Shown: positions 45,861-58,575 of the stretch, one piece after another
Layout of the letters: every line of letters starts with the position of its first letter
How positions within the stretch are numbered: the stretch's first letter is position 1
Source of the DNA: Orbilia blumenaviensis
Lineage: Eukaryota > Ascomycota > Orbiliomycetes > Orbiliales > Orbiliaceae
Length of the DNA stretch: 64,000 nucleotides
Direction: 5' to 3'
NCBI GenBank assembly: GCA_036872755.1
Contig: JAVHNS010000004.1
Coordinates: 682,001 to 746,000, forward strand
Notes under the pieces: model-generated
What the model was told of the DNA's origin: nothing
Database searches by the model: none
Seen by the model: only the letters and a program-made list of their open reading frames with translations
Position numbers and translations under genes: made by a program

Positions 45861-48800
45861 CTAAGTTGCATTTATATTACACGGAATTCTATAATTACAA
45901 CCGATAAGAGGCAGCCGGTGGTCTTTATCTTGACCTTCATCCCGACCTTCGTCATTCACTTCATACTTAAGTCTTTCCAAGAGACTTCTCTGTTTTACCT
46001 TTGTCACATATTCCGGGTTTTGTACGTAGTACCCCTGTAATTCAGAAAACAGGCCATTTATTGCAGGCCAGCCACCGGCCTCGTACACCTCGACCGCGAA
46101 AGCGCCCCATCCATAAATTTCGTAGATCTTTTTCTTTTCCTGTGCGGCATCAGCTGCACCGTGTCGACCCAGAATATCAAGAATATGCAGTACTCCGTCA
46201 TCATACCCTCTGATGGGCTTTTTGGCCCGATTGGCATAGGCGGTTGCCATCCTAACCACAGACTGCGAAACGCTGTCGTATCCGTCGACTTGCATACTGG
46301 GGTCTGCACCAGCCTGCAGTAGTAGTTGAGTAGCATGAACACGGGTCGTCATTGACGTACATTTTACCGCCGCGTGTAATGCACTGCCATGCGGCCCCCC
46401 CGTGATATTGGCATTTGCCCCGTGTCCTACTAATATCTCCATTACTTTCAAGCCTGGAGTGCCTGGAAGGAAAATTTGGCCTCCCACTTTAGTAATCACA
46501 GCTTGAAGGGCGCCGCCATAATAACCATTTTCTGCGTTGACATCAGCTCCAGCAGCCAATATTGTCCATAATATATCAAAGGGTGGATGATGGCAATCCA
46601 GATATGCGGCTGCTTGCAGAGCAGTGCCATAGTGCTTTACAGGGGCATTTACGTCAGCCCCGCTATCAAGCAACATTTCGATAATCGCCGTCGGTCTTTT
46701 CAAGGAGGGGCTTTCGTTTTGATTTCGGCCTGGGGCCTTGTCAGGGTAGCCTTTGTGCAGGTCGCCCTTGAGCTCAACGATATTGGCGGCACAAGAAATG
46801 GCAGTGATAAGAGGACTACCGTAGCGGTCGCCAGCAGCATTGGGGTCCGCGCCAGCGTCTAAAAGAGTTTGAACGAGCTCTACCGGCAGGTAACCGGATT
46901 CGTCCCCAGCCGAGCATGTAGAGTTCTCAAGTGCAGCTTGTAGGGCACTCCCGTACTTTCCGCCTTTGGCGTTGGCATCCGCCCCAGCGTTTATCAACAT
47001 TTCGACGATTGATTCCCTTTGCGCCCCATCGTCGTATTTTTTAAATGCGCAGGCCGCTTGTAGTGCATTTGCATAGGTCCCACCCTCGGTGTTAGGACTA
47101 GCACCTGCATCTAGTAGTATTTGGATGATGGCAACTGTAACTTCGTAATCAAATTTACTGCGAGTTACCGAAGCAGTTATAGCAGCATGAATCACACCTC
47201 CGTGGGAACCACGAGCGTTTAGATCAGCACCAGCATCCACTATCATCTGCACAATGTCTATTCTTGTTCCCTTGTTTATAGGGATTGACATTGCTGCGTG
47301 CAGCGCGTTACCGAAAGCACCGCATTTAACATTGGCATCGACCAACTTCTCGAGTAACAGAACTTTGACAAGCTGCCGGTGTCCACCGAGAGACAGAACA
47401 TAAAGTAGGGTTGAATCTTCGCCGTATCGCCAGTGCCACATCGATCCCCAGTCTCGGTTTGCTGCCCAGTCTCGATTTGCGCCCCAGAAGTCGTAAAATC
47501 CTTTGAGGAGTCGGAAAACTTTAGGTTGTTCAACGAGCCGACGGAGAATATGCTTTTGAACTTCAGTTCCGGGTGAAGCCAACTCGGCGTGATTAAATAT
47601 ATAATATATAGCGTAGAACAGGAATGGATAGGACAGAGTAATATGGTCCCTAGGCGTAGGATGCGTCCATAGTTCCTTGTTATCGCGCGCGTTTGGTATT
47701 GGGAAGTCCGCCAGGTCCTGCATTTCAATATATGCTAAACAGCACTCAGCGAGCCTCCCATGACTACCACTTGCAAGCTGTGAGCCGATTGTCGAGTCTA
47801 ACGTTTGGAGCCTTTTATTACGCAACAGAAAATCATTTACCGTTTCGTGGATAAATTGGGCTGTATTTGACACCTGTCGGATTTCGACCAAACCCCTTGA
47901 GCAGTTTGTGATATACCGTGCAATATCTTCGTCCGTGGTTTCGGAATATACGCATTGTCCCAGACTCTCGGGATCCGTGCCTGCCATTATGCCATAATAA
48001 AGTTCCCTTGGGCTTAAATTTCTTTGTGTGAATAGGACCCATTGAAACATAAGCAGCGTTTCATTCTTATACGGATTATCCTTCTCCAAGAGGATTCGAA
48101 AGATTTCGTCGAGATCGGCGGGAACCTCGCGAAGCTTTTTCCAGACAGCCGTTATTCTGCCCTCATCGAAGGCTTGGTTCAGCATTTCCGTCACCAAAAC
48201 AACCCACATAAAAATTCCCCCGGCTTTTCGAAGGAGCTCATTCTTGATCCTTTTGGCCCCATCTTTGACTTTGAGTTTGTCTCGCACATATATAGCAATG
48301 TCTGTATTGTGTTCAACTTGGCTCTCCACGGTAAGCTGGATCATTTTTTCCATCGTGATAGTTGGGTAGTGTCGGCTCGATAGAAGTATTCTGAGTGAAG
48401 TTTGGGAAGAAACAGCGAGTAAACTAAGTTTCTCAAGAAAAGATACAACTTCGCGTACCTCATTCTCTTCGCATTCATCTAGAGCGTCGGCAAATAGTAT
48501 GATCGGCTTAGGCGCAGAACGAATTGTTTGCAACAAGAAATCTTTAAGCTCATCCGACTGCCATTGCCAATTCGTTCCGTGCATTTCCTCTTTTTTGATA
48601 TATTTAGGAATAAACTTGCGGCAGATATCTTCGTTCTGACCAATCAATTGACAGACGAGCGATCTGAGCATTCCGAGGCATGTCTTTTCAAGATCGGTAC
48701 CACGAGCGTTGAAGAAATATGCCGCAAGGCAGCATTCCTCAAACTTTGGGGAAGCATTACAGTACCCCCAAGCGTGCTTCATCAGAGTTGACTTTCCAGT

Positions 48801-50082
48801 TCCCGGTTTGCCTTTGATCCACATCACTCCGTTGAAATCTTTAACACCACGGCGGTCCTGCCACTGCTGAAATTGGGCCGTTTCGAAAAGCCAATCGCAG
48901 GTTTCTTGGTGGGCAGTTGCTATATTATATAGCCGAGCTTCGATATTTTGAAAGCTGAGCGATTGTAGGCATCTTACGCGCACTAGCGGCTTAAATTTCT
49001 GTCGCTTTCCTAAGAGGCAGAATAAATCAGATTACAATAAACATTTGCATTCGGACATGTTTTCTCCCACCTTTTGCAATCTTCGGTACTGTCTTCAGGA
49101 GCTCCTTTGCGTACGCTGCTGCTGTCGCTGCAGCGTATCCTTGCCATTTCTTGTTTTTGTGGGAATCAGAATAATCACAAATCCCCCTTATAACCAGACA
49201 TTTGAATCCGTCCATGAGGCCGGCCGCTTCCATCTCAAAACAGTAAATATTATACCTCTTGGCTATCAGGTCTCTCGTCCTCCCGTGCTTCATAACTTGA
49301 TTTCCTGAAGCGATCGTACCATAGTGGATCATCGGGTCATTTGTCGGCCTGACCTCCCGGTCCACCATCCGCTCATTCACACAGGAGTCACACGTATGTC
49401 CCCCTACATGGTCATATTCAGCCTCGAAAAGAATATCATTGTCCTGACCAGGATGTGTGAAAACGTTTTCGAGATGGGGGTAACGCTCAACTGCTGCTGA
49501 AAGTGAGGCTAAAATGCCATTTCCTTCCACCATTTCCTGCGCTTGTAGTTTAGAGGCTGCTGTAAGAAGTTCTAAAGACGGCTTATCCAAAGCACCGGTT
49601 CTTTCGAAACGGCCTCTGGAGACAGTCTTCCCAAAATCATATTGTACAACCGCGGGTAGGTTGCCCGTCGGCCTACTAACAACAACGTCCCCCAATCTAA
49701 TATCGACCACTTCACTTGGAACACCACCTCCAATGCCGACCATTAAGTAGAACCTTATGGATGGGAAACTCGTACGCATTTGACTCGCCACAAGAGCGGC
49801 TGATGTAGTACCATACGTTCCAGAAGGCAGGCATGCAATCACAACATTGTGTCCGCTAAGTGCCCCAAGGGTATATGCATTGCGGTCATCCTGACCATTT
49901 GGTAATTCGACATGAATATTATCCAACATGGCTCTGGCAGCAGCCATTTCTAAGGGTATAGCGCAGATCCACCCAACGGTGTAATCTCGCTGTGAGAAGC
50001 CCCGTTTAGGCTTTGCTCCAGGAACATTTTGGGAGTCGTTGGCGGCGGCGGCATCATTGTCGCGATATTTACCGGCGTACAT
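45861..50082 (-). CDS. NLR-type protein: PNP_UDP-NACHT-ankyrin (NLR-1)
   Basis: Minus-strand exons are 50082-49071 and 49009-45861. The 61-nt intron has a GTGGGA donor and a CTCTTAG acceptor; phase 1 closes, giving 1386 residues. Residues about 30-335 form a nucleoside-phosphorylase-like domain: DYTVGWICAIPLE, VGIGGG at 115-120, FEMEAAGL at 282-289 and IRGICDYSDSH at 298-308. A linker with the LQSLSFQNIEARLYNI segment typical of fungal NLRs leads into NACHT, with Walker A GKPGTGKST at about 404-412 and Walker B ILFADALDEC at about 508-517. From about 866 to 1290 there are degenerate ankyrin repeats of the GADxNAxGGxYGxALQAA type, diverged from each other. All ATPase and nucleoside-site motifs are intact. 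By family, ankyrin repeats sense a ligand, NACHT oligomerises, and the PNP-like part is the effector. A small internal duplication of the word NRDWA occurs before the ankyrins. It is head to head with a second such gene. Confidence 0.92.
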
Positions 50083-52486
50083 CTAGGAAAGCTTTGTCGC
50101 ATGTCGCACGTCGTATTTTACTGACCGAGTAGGCGGGAACGGCGCACGGGTGCCGAGACTGGCGGAAAAGTTCCTGGCCTTAAAGGTTCTGGTCTTAAGG
50201 ATTACACGGAAGATTTGAGAGGCAAACACTCCGGTCAAGGATCAGGTGAGAAACCCTATATGAGGGATCAAGATCGTGAATACGAACTCTGCAGTGCATT
50301 GCATGGGGCATGATGCGTCTCACGTGATCACCAACCCGTTTGCCCTAACCGTATTAAAGATGTCCTAAACAAATATTGTGTTGTTGGTGTTGCATTCTCC
50401 CCAACACAACTTGTCTCGTGTAACACAACCATCATGTGGTATTTTGCCATACAGTGTTTCAACTTTGTGTTGTCTAGTTCCAACGAGACCAGTATTTTGG
50501 GGAATACAGGTTCTTAGCTGTTTTAACGCTGTGATATTACTTCAACCGCATGGAAATTTCCCCTTTTAAGAAATAAAGTTGTAAGTGTGCTAATTGAAAC
50601 ACGAGCAGTCGTTTATGGTGCTGTTAAACCCCGATTCATCATTGCTTTGCTCCCTACACTTGCAGTAACCCGGCTGACTATGAATCTGCGGCTAGAGTAG
50701 GTGTCTCTACCAGTAACAATATTTGGTTCAATTGGTCAAGCATATCCTACTTTCAATATTCTGATAGTTGCAATAATCATACTAACTCTGTCCACTAGAT
50801 TCCCTTTGATTTACCCGTCGGGAAAATGCACACGATGCGGAGCGGCTTGGGTTTAGGCGTCATGCATGCATGCAGAGCTACTTTGAACTACTACGGACCA
50901 ACCTGCTACCTATAAATCTAGGAGCCCAAGAGGTCCTTGGTGGTGCACAGGGAAATTAACTACTTTACATCTATAAATGACACATATATGACTCGCACTA
51001 GCTATGATGGTCGATTAAGAAGGTATGACGCGCAGGTTGGAAACGGGGGGATACAGTTGTTGACCTAAGACAAACCTGTTTGATACTTCGTTATCGTTGC
51101 AGACTTTTACTCAAGGTTTACACACATTCATCTATCTAGTGAGCCAGGCGGTATGCATATATATATCCCAAATTCCTTTGCCAGATGCTTGATGTCTTCT
51201 TTACCACTTGCTCGCTCAAATATCTGCATACAGAATTACTCTAAGGAACTCGCGAAAGTTGGCCCTTAGTCATAGTACCCACCATCATACCAGCGGGTTT
51301 AATCAACCCCAGAGTCCTGCAATATTGACAAGTACCAGAAGCCGAACGTGACAAAACACTCTGCCGAGAATGTGATTTTGAAGGCGCGGGTCACCCCACA
51401 GCAAAGCACCAGTGGCGCCCGAGCCCAATGTCTGTCAGGCAGATAGTGGAGATCACTTCAGGTATAGTAACGCGGATAGCCTTTTGGCTTAATAATATTG
51501 TAATCGGCTCCAGTCCAGGCAAGCCCTCGCGAAGCTTTCAAACAGAGCTTCCCCCAATTCCTACTCACATGGTTTTCACAAGACGAAAATCAAGTAATCT
51601 ATTTCAACGGGGCTTCTTTTTCTTGTCTCAGATCGGTGCCTGATACCTCAAAAGCTTTCTACTTTCTATCGAGAAGTTTGTATCGATTCGTCCACCTCAC
51701 CAATGGATGACCGACGGTGGAGAAGACCTTCAAATCCACTTGAACCAAAAATACTTGCTCCACAAAGGGCACCAACGCATATGATCTAGTCTCTCGAACC
51801 ATGACTAAATTTAACGGGCTGTTCCGATATTCGGCTTGACCATTAATTTCATTGCATACAACTGCCGCACTTGCGATAATACCCACAACAAAAATTGGGA
51901 CCGCTTTCTGAAGTGGAGGCTCTAGCTAACTAGCGCTACAAGAACATTGAACAGGGATATGCCTGCTATTATCCACGAATGGTCATGGAACAACGCTTGT
52001 TTGTTCTCCGATTTTCCTAGGATCCTTTGCGTGTTTCCTTTCAGTTTTGTGGTTGCTGACTTCATGGATGGCTGTGCTAGAAATACGAGGCTTGCAAGTG
52101 TTGCATTCCTGCACACCGGGCCCGAAACTGATTTAGAAGCGAGGCTGCCAAAATTTGGTAATCAAGGCAAAAGTGCGCAAAACATGACTTTAAAAAGTGG
52201 GATTTCCCTTATAGACATGGTGATTCTAGCATACGGTCGGAATACTACTTTCACGATGTAGTAACATATAGGGCATACTTTAATAATCATGTTCAATTAA
52301 ATTTCCAGCCGGCGGCTTATCAACACCCTACGTCGATAACTAAGAATTAAATAATTCTCAGTGTATAAGCGCAAAAAACCGTACTAATGATCGCGTTTAG
52401 TAAGTCTAATTAAGATCCATTGATGGTTGCTATGGATTTATACACCGAGGGGACTTCAATCCTAATGAGATAATATCATAGCATGT
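50083..52486. other. Upstream region of NLR-1 and space before the middle gene
   Basis: No gene is clearly supported. The words AACACAAC recur at 50402-50440, partly inverted, and ACGAGACCAGTATTTT at 50483-50498 resembles the tandem unit near 43 kb. Minus-strand frames at 51659-51886 and 51922-52116 include two hydrophobic stretches and might be a decayed membrane-protein gene, but I cannot join them convincingly. Confidence 0.4.
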
Positions 52487-53390
52487 ATGACCGGTTTCTT
52501 CACGGGGATGAGGACTGCAATGGATACTGCCGCTCGGTCACTACCTTGGAAAAAATCTAGACTCGACATTATGGACCCGAGGGTATGCGCCAGTTAAATA
52601 TATTATGACTTTGTAACGTCTATGAAGCTGCTTGAGTTGTTCATTGAGGTATATCGGTGCTCACTTCTCTATCGATATAACAGTTAGGTGAGGTGGTGGT
52701 AGACCTGAAACCGATGCGGCGGAACAGGGGAGACAACCCAGAAGCCAGCGAAAACCCGGCTCACATACATGGCGGATACTTGGCTACTACCGTTAGCGGG
52801 CAGCAATATCTCTTGACGGAAACAGGTAAAGATACCAAGGGACTAAACGCCATCGGTAATCCTACGCTCTGAGAATATAACCCGGCAAAACAAATTTAAC
52901 CTAACTTTTCGTAGACATTTCGACCGTTGAAAGCGACCCTGCAAAAAGCTGGAGTCAAGAAGTTTGGCAAGATGGATCGCACGACGATATATATGTCAAT
53001 GGTACGGCTTGGAAGAGGCAAGAAAGCAGCCCATCTCGAGCCCTTGAGCCAGGCCTCACAGTGAAAGAGATACATGATCGGATGGCACAGGATGATGAGG
53101 ATATCTATGGAGGAGGTTCTGATACCCACTCTTCATTGGGCTATAAGGGCGAGGAGCCACCTGCGTATAGCAGATGGGACTCCTCGCAATCAGCGTGGAA
53201 AGGCACTGGTGCCGGAGCTGCACATGGTTCTTCGTCGACGACAACAACAACAATAGATACACCGAAGGACAGTACCTCGTCGAAAAAACACAATTTAGAT
53301 ATAAGTCCGAATTTTGACTTTGGGCTTGGATTGGCGGGTCCATTCCTTCGTCTTGGGTTTTCAGTGGCTGGTGTTAAGATGTCAATATAA
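52487..53390 (+). CDS. Unknown small protein between two NLR genes, three exons
   Basis: The model uses exons 52487-52582, 52684-52825 and 52915-53390. Introns have GTATGC and GTAAAG donors and ATAACAG and TTTCGTAG acceptors, the second preceded by a CCTAACTT branch site; both phases close, giving 237 residues. I do not recognise the protein. The N-terminus is short and basic (PWKKSRLD). The middle is polar, rich in Ser, Asp, Glu and Gly with several Trp (SWSQEVWQDG, AWKRQES, SRWDSSQSAW). A Ser/Thr run follows. The final 30 residues are hydrophobic with regularly spaced Gly and Phe (NFDFGLGLAGPFLRLGFSVA). No signal peptide is present. Exon 3 is the best supported; the first exon and its weak start context are tentative. 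It lies between two head-to-head NLR genes, so a functional link is possible but unproven. Confidence 0.55.
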
Positions 53391-54627
53391 GGTTCCGTCC
53401 TGGAGGCTGAATCCACGGATCATATTAATATTTCACTATGCTACGACATCTAACTTTTGGCCTTTGGCTTAGATCAGATACAACTTATTAATACAATTAT
53501 CGCTGTTTAATTATATACATATATTTCTGCATAGTTTCTGTAGTTTTGAGGCTTTGTATTGAAGATGATGAAAAAAATAGACAATAGACACACACACTGT
53601 ATAACTTTAGGCGGTAATACTACCTAACCTGAAAACCAGTCATCAACCTGCCTGTAGAACCAACCTTAAGTCTAATACCCAATCCAATAGCCTGTCTACG
53701 GACTCGCGACTAGCTTACTAGTTTTCCTCCGAAAACGATTGACCCCTGGGGCAGGCTAAAAGATCCAACACGTTGAAATGTTCTGGGCGGAGGCGACGAG
53801 TTGGGTATACAATATAATTGGTGATAACACTAGTAGCTATAACAGTAGCAGCGAAAAGACAGTGAATGCATGGTGTAAGGCAAAATTTTCAGTCTTTAAT
53901 ACCGCGGTGGCCCGTGGGTGTGCCTCGTATCCCGCCTTGAGGACGTAGCTATATATAGACTATTGGATTTTGTGTCTACTCACAGAGTGCACAGGGTAGG
54001 TACAGCAGTCGCGCAAACCCGATAAGTCGATCTGTTAATTCTTATTTCATGAGTATTGGAGCGACCATTTTGATTCCTCAAATTTCCAACTATGGGCATG
54101 TCAGTAAAGGAAAGTGGGAAAAAAGCCCATCGTGTTGAACTAAACACAAATCTATATACAACAGATACCTTTGACTGACAACGCTGAATTATCTGGGCCT
54201 GGCTACTTGGTGCAGGCTGGCCAGCCGGCGTTCGCGTTTGCGAAATCAGCCCAATAGGCTCTCTTGGCGCAAAAAACGCTGGCGCTGCCGGCTTTGGATC
54301 CTAATACCATGAGCCTTATTCATCAACTTTCTAGAATTGGGTTTCAGCATTCTATGTCGAATTGCAGTCTGCCACGTCAATTAATAGACATCCCTCCAGC
54401 GCTTCTTCTATTTAAGTTTTCTCATATAACAAACAATATTCATTTCTTCACTCTTCATTAACCGAATCCACTTTTACAAGCAGTCTGGTTTCAAATAGCT
54501 TTCATTTGGCAAAGATAGACCTGGCTAGCTACCTGGCTAGTATTCCGCCCTGCGCCCAACCCCGCATTTATGCGATCAAAAACCCTCAGATTTAAACGTC
54601 CTCTCGTCACCCATCACGTCTTTAAAT
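53391..54627. other. Upstream region of NLR-2
   Basis: A plus-strand frame at 54264-54461 has no features. TATATATAGAC-like words near 53950 and a pyrimidine-rich leader before 54628 are visible. Nothing else is recognised. Confidence 0.45.
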
Positions 54628-57600
54628 ATGGCTACGGAGCCTAGATCTCATAGCGAATATACCGTGGGATGGTTATGTGCCCTACCGCTCGAGCAGACCG
54701 CCGCAACAGTGATGCTGGACGAACAGCATAATTCGGAGCTTCTCGGACAATCAAACGATAACAATGCATATACCCTAGGGACCATCAGCGGCCACGGCGT
54801 TGTTATCACCTGTTTACCTTTTGGTAAAATAGGTACTAATCATGCAGCAACGGTAGCGACTCAAATGATTACCACCTTTCCATCCATAAAAGTCGTACTT
54901 CTGGTCGGCATCGGCGGCGGTATCCCCCCTAAAGTTAAGCTTGGCGATGTTGTAGTTAGCACACCAACCGACCAATATCCTGGGGTAGTTCAGTGGGATT
55001 TCGGAAAAGCAGAAAAAGAATTCAAAAGAACAGGCGCCCTGAACAATCCACCCACCATATTACTGACAGCATTGACAAAGTTGATGACGAATCATAGCTT
55101 GCACGGGACCAAAATACCTCAACTCCTGGAAAATTTGAAGACTAAATGGCCAAATTTAGGTCCGGAGTACACGTCTAATGCACACCTCCGCGACCCTTTA
55201 CTAGTGCCAGACAATCTTCGTCGCGAGAACGGTGAGAGTACAAAAAAAAGGATCAAACTTGATAGTACCCAACGGAGCCCTAAGGATGCGAAGATTCATT
55301 GTGGTCTCATTGCATCTGGCAATCAAGTCATTAAAAACGCCGATATTCGCGATAGCCTCAACGCGAGCCTAGGTGGGAACTTGCTGTGCATCGAAATGGA
55401 GGCGGCAGGCCTGATGGCCGTGGATTTCCCCTGTATTGTTATTCGTGGTATCTGTGATTATGCCGACTCACAGAAGAATAAGGATTGGCAGCCATATGCC
55501 GCGACTATCGCGGCGGCATTTGCAAAAGAACTCTTGGAATCTGTGAAACCAAGCGCCGTTGATAGGGAATGCCCAATTTTGGACTTACTAGGCCAAGGTT
55601 AGTTATCCTCCGAGCCCCGTGGACTCATCTTTGGTCCAATAAAATGTGCATTTTCCTTATACCGGGCCGAGCCGGAACCTCGTTTGTTGTTAAGGCGGGG
55701 GAATATCAAAACTCGGCATATTGTACTTTGACCCCAAAGTTCAATTCTACATCCCCGTGCTCTATGTCTGTGTTTGAAGCTGCATTTGGTAGTGACATTC
55801 TAACGTTCTGGAATTCCAAAAGTCCGCCATGATGTTGCACAGGTTAGGTCCAAATTGGACAAAACAGAGGATCTGAACATACTAAATTGGCTTTCGCCAA
55901 TCGACTACGGCGTTCAATATAACGACTTCCTTAGTCGGCGCCAGCCAGGAACAGGCCAATGGCTGCTCGACACACCCGAATACCAAAATTGGTTAGTTAC
56001 CTTGGAGAAAGAAGAGCGGATATTGTTTTGTCCGGGCATGCCCGGGGCAGGAAAAACGATCCTCACATCAGTTGTCATCGACGATCTAGCCACCCGGTTT
56101 TGTAGTTCCGAGAACCTGGGCCCGTCTCTTACTAGGAACGAGGTCGGTATTGCATTTGTTTATTGCAACTTCAAACGGAATGACGAGCAGAAGGCCAGCG
56201 ATTTGCTAGCGAGTCTGCTAAGACAACTCGCACAACGTCAATCTTCTTTACCCAACAGTGTTAAAAGGTTGCACGACAAGTTTGATAGGGAAAATAAGCG
56301 TCCCTCACTCGACGATCTTATTGAATCGCTCCAATCCGTAGCTGCTCTCTACTCGAAAGTCTTTGTTATTGTCGACGCACTCGACGAATGCTATTGCCGA
56401 GCCCAGCTTCTTCCAAAATTATTCCAGTTTCATGAAGCATCATGTGCGAATATTTTCGCCACTTCAAGGTTCATCCCAGATATCACGGATATATTCAATT
56501 CGAAAGGCGCACCAACACTTGAGATTCTTGCCCATGATGAAGATGTGCAAAACTATCTAGACGGTCAGATATCACAATCGGAAAGGGCACTGATAAGAGC
56601 AAACCGAGAATATATTAAATCTAGCATCACAAAAGTTGTTCGCGGGATGTAAGTTCCTGTTGTTCATACCCTGCTTTACAAGCAATCCACGTGTTGATAT
56701 CAAAACAGGTTTCTCCTTGCGCAGCTTCATTTCGAACGAGTGCGAAGTAAAACGACACTTAAAGAGCTAAAGAAAGCTCTTAAAACCCTCCCAACAGGAG
56801 AGGCAGCATATGACAGCGCTTACGAAGATGCAATGAAACGAATTGGGCATCAAGATTCGGATTCCAGAGAGCTGGCATACCAAGTTCTGTCATGGATCGT
56901 CCGCGCAAGAAGGCCGCTCACTATATTAGAACTCCAGCATGCGATTGCAGTGGAAATCAATGAATCCGAATTTGATGAAGATAATATTTCAGAGGTTGCA
57001 GACATGGTATCAGTATGTGTCGGGCTGGTTACAATTACTGAAATGGGCACCCCCGGTACATTGGTGGCTATCCCGGAAGACAACAGTGTCATTCGACTAG
57101 TACACTACACAACCCAGGAATATTTTGAAAGGACCTGGGAAAGCTGGTTTCCCGATGCCGAAAACGATCTTACAACGAAATGTGTTACCTACCTATCATA
57201 TAACACTTTTGAGAACGGCCCCTGTCCAACGGATAAATGTTTTGAGTCAAAATTACAATCGAATATTTTATATGACTATGCGGCAAAGAACTGGGGAAGA
57301 CATGCTTACATGTCGTCGATTCAGACTATACCGTTGATCTTAAAATTCCTCGAAAGCAAGACTAAACTATTGGCTTGTAGACAGGCTATGATAACGTCGA
57401 CCTGGGACCGAGATTACAGCCAGCGATTTCCAAAGTTAAGCACGGGAATACACATGGCAGCTTACCATGGGTTATGCGAATCCATGGAAGTCGTACTCTC
57501 CAAATGTGTCAATCTAGAAGAGATAGATGACAATTACGGCAAAACACCACTACTTATAGCTTCAGGAAACGGACATGAAGCAGTAGTAAGGCAGCTGCTA

Positions 57601-58575
57601 TACAAGGGTGCTAATTTAGAAGCTAAAGGTAATGATGATTCGACACCATTATTGGCTGCCGCATGGCAGGGGAATAAAGAGGTGGCAGAGCTGCTAATAA
57701 ACAAGGGTGCTAATTTAGAAGCTAAAGATAATGATGATTTTACACCATTATTACGTGCCGCATGGCAGGGGCATAAAGAGGTGGCAGAGCTGCTAATAAA
57801 CAAAGATGCTAATTTAGAGGCTAAAGATGATAATGATGATTTTACACCATTATTACTTGCCGTATGGCAGGGGCATAAAGAGATGGCAGAGCTGCTAATA
57901 AACAAGGGTGCTAATTTAGAAGCTAAAGATAATGGTGATTTGACACCATTATTGGCTGCCGCATGGCAGGGGAATAAAGAGGTGGCAGAGCTGCTAATAA
58001 ACAAGGGTGCTAATTTAGAAGCTAAAGATAATGGTGATTTGACACCATTATTACTTGCCGTATGGCAGGGGCATAAAGAGGTAGCAGAGCTGTTAATAAA
58101 CAAGGGTGCTAATTTAGAGGCTAAAGATAAAGTTGATTTTACACCATTATTACGTGCCGCATTGGAGGGTCATAAAGAGGTGGTAGAGCTGCTAATAAAC
58201 AAGAGTGCCAGCTTGGAGGCTAGGTTGTATGGTAGAGGCCCGACAATACTATGGTGGGCTGCAGTAGATGGGGATAAGGATTTAGTAAATCTGCTGGTAA
58301 AGAAAGGCGCGAATTTGGAGGCTGAATCGTTCGAAAACGGTCCGACACCAATATGGTGGGCCGCAGCACTAGGGCATAAGGCGGTGGTGGAGCTGCTGAC
58401 GAAGAGCGGTGCCAAATTGGGTGTCGAAGGCAGGTGGTTATCATGGGATATCGGATTAATGGGTAATATGCATACCGCAGGGCGCATTTTCCATGGGCAA
58501 ATGGTGGATTGGCTAAAAGAGCAAGGCGTCGACGAGGAACTAGCGCGGGGCATGGGGCAGATGATTGAGCGATGA
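54628..58575 (+). CDS. NLR-type protein: PNP_UDP-NACHT-ankyrin with highly conserved repeats (NLR-2)
   Basis: Exons are 54628-55597, 55823-56648 and 56709-58575, closing in phase to 1220 residues. Intron 1 (225 nt, GTTAGT donor, CTAACG branch, AAAAG acceptor) is longer than usual; using AAAAG at 55821-55822 is the choice that keeps the frame. Intron 2 is 60 nt with GTAAGT and ACAG. Residues about 10-310 are PNP-like: EYTVGWLCALPLE, VGIGGGIP at 93-100, IEMEAAGL at 255-262 and IRGICDYADSQ at 272-282. NACHT follows a TGQWLLDTPEYQNW segment, with Walker A GMPGAGKT at about 395-402 and Walker B VIVDALDEC at about 505-513. Ankyrin repeats span about 843-1175. Six of them are nearly identical 33-residue units. 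Family role: intracellular non-self recognition with regulated cell death or growth arrest. All motifs are intact. Confidence 0.93.
57610..58206 (+). repeat. Six near-identical 99-nt ankyrin-coding units
   Basis: Units start at 57610, 57709, 57808, 57910, 58009 and 58108; all are 99 nt except the third, 102 nt by one added codon. Identity is very high at the DNA level, including silent positions, so amplification or homogenisation is recent. Differences cluster at the residues after TPLL (A, R, L, A, L, R), at the following WQG-N/H pair and at the last residue before ANLEA. The unit from 58207 on is clearly diverged. Confidence 0.93.

Noticed and set aside
57534..58103. 189-codon minus-strand frame with apparent internal repeats
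   Set aside because: It is antisense to the ankyrin array and its repeats merely mirror the 99-nt units.
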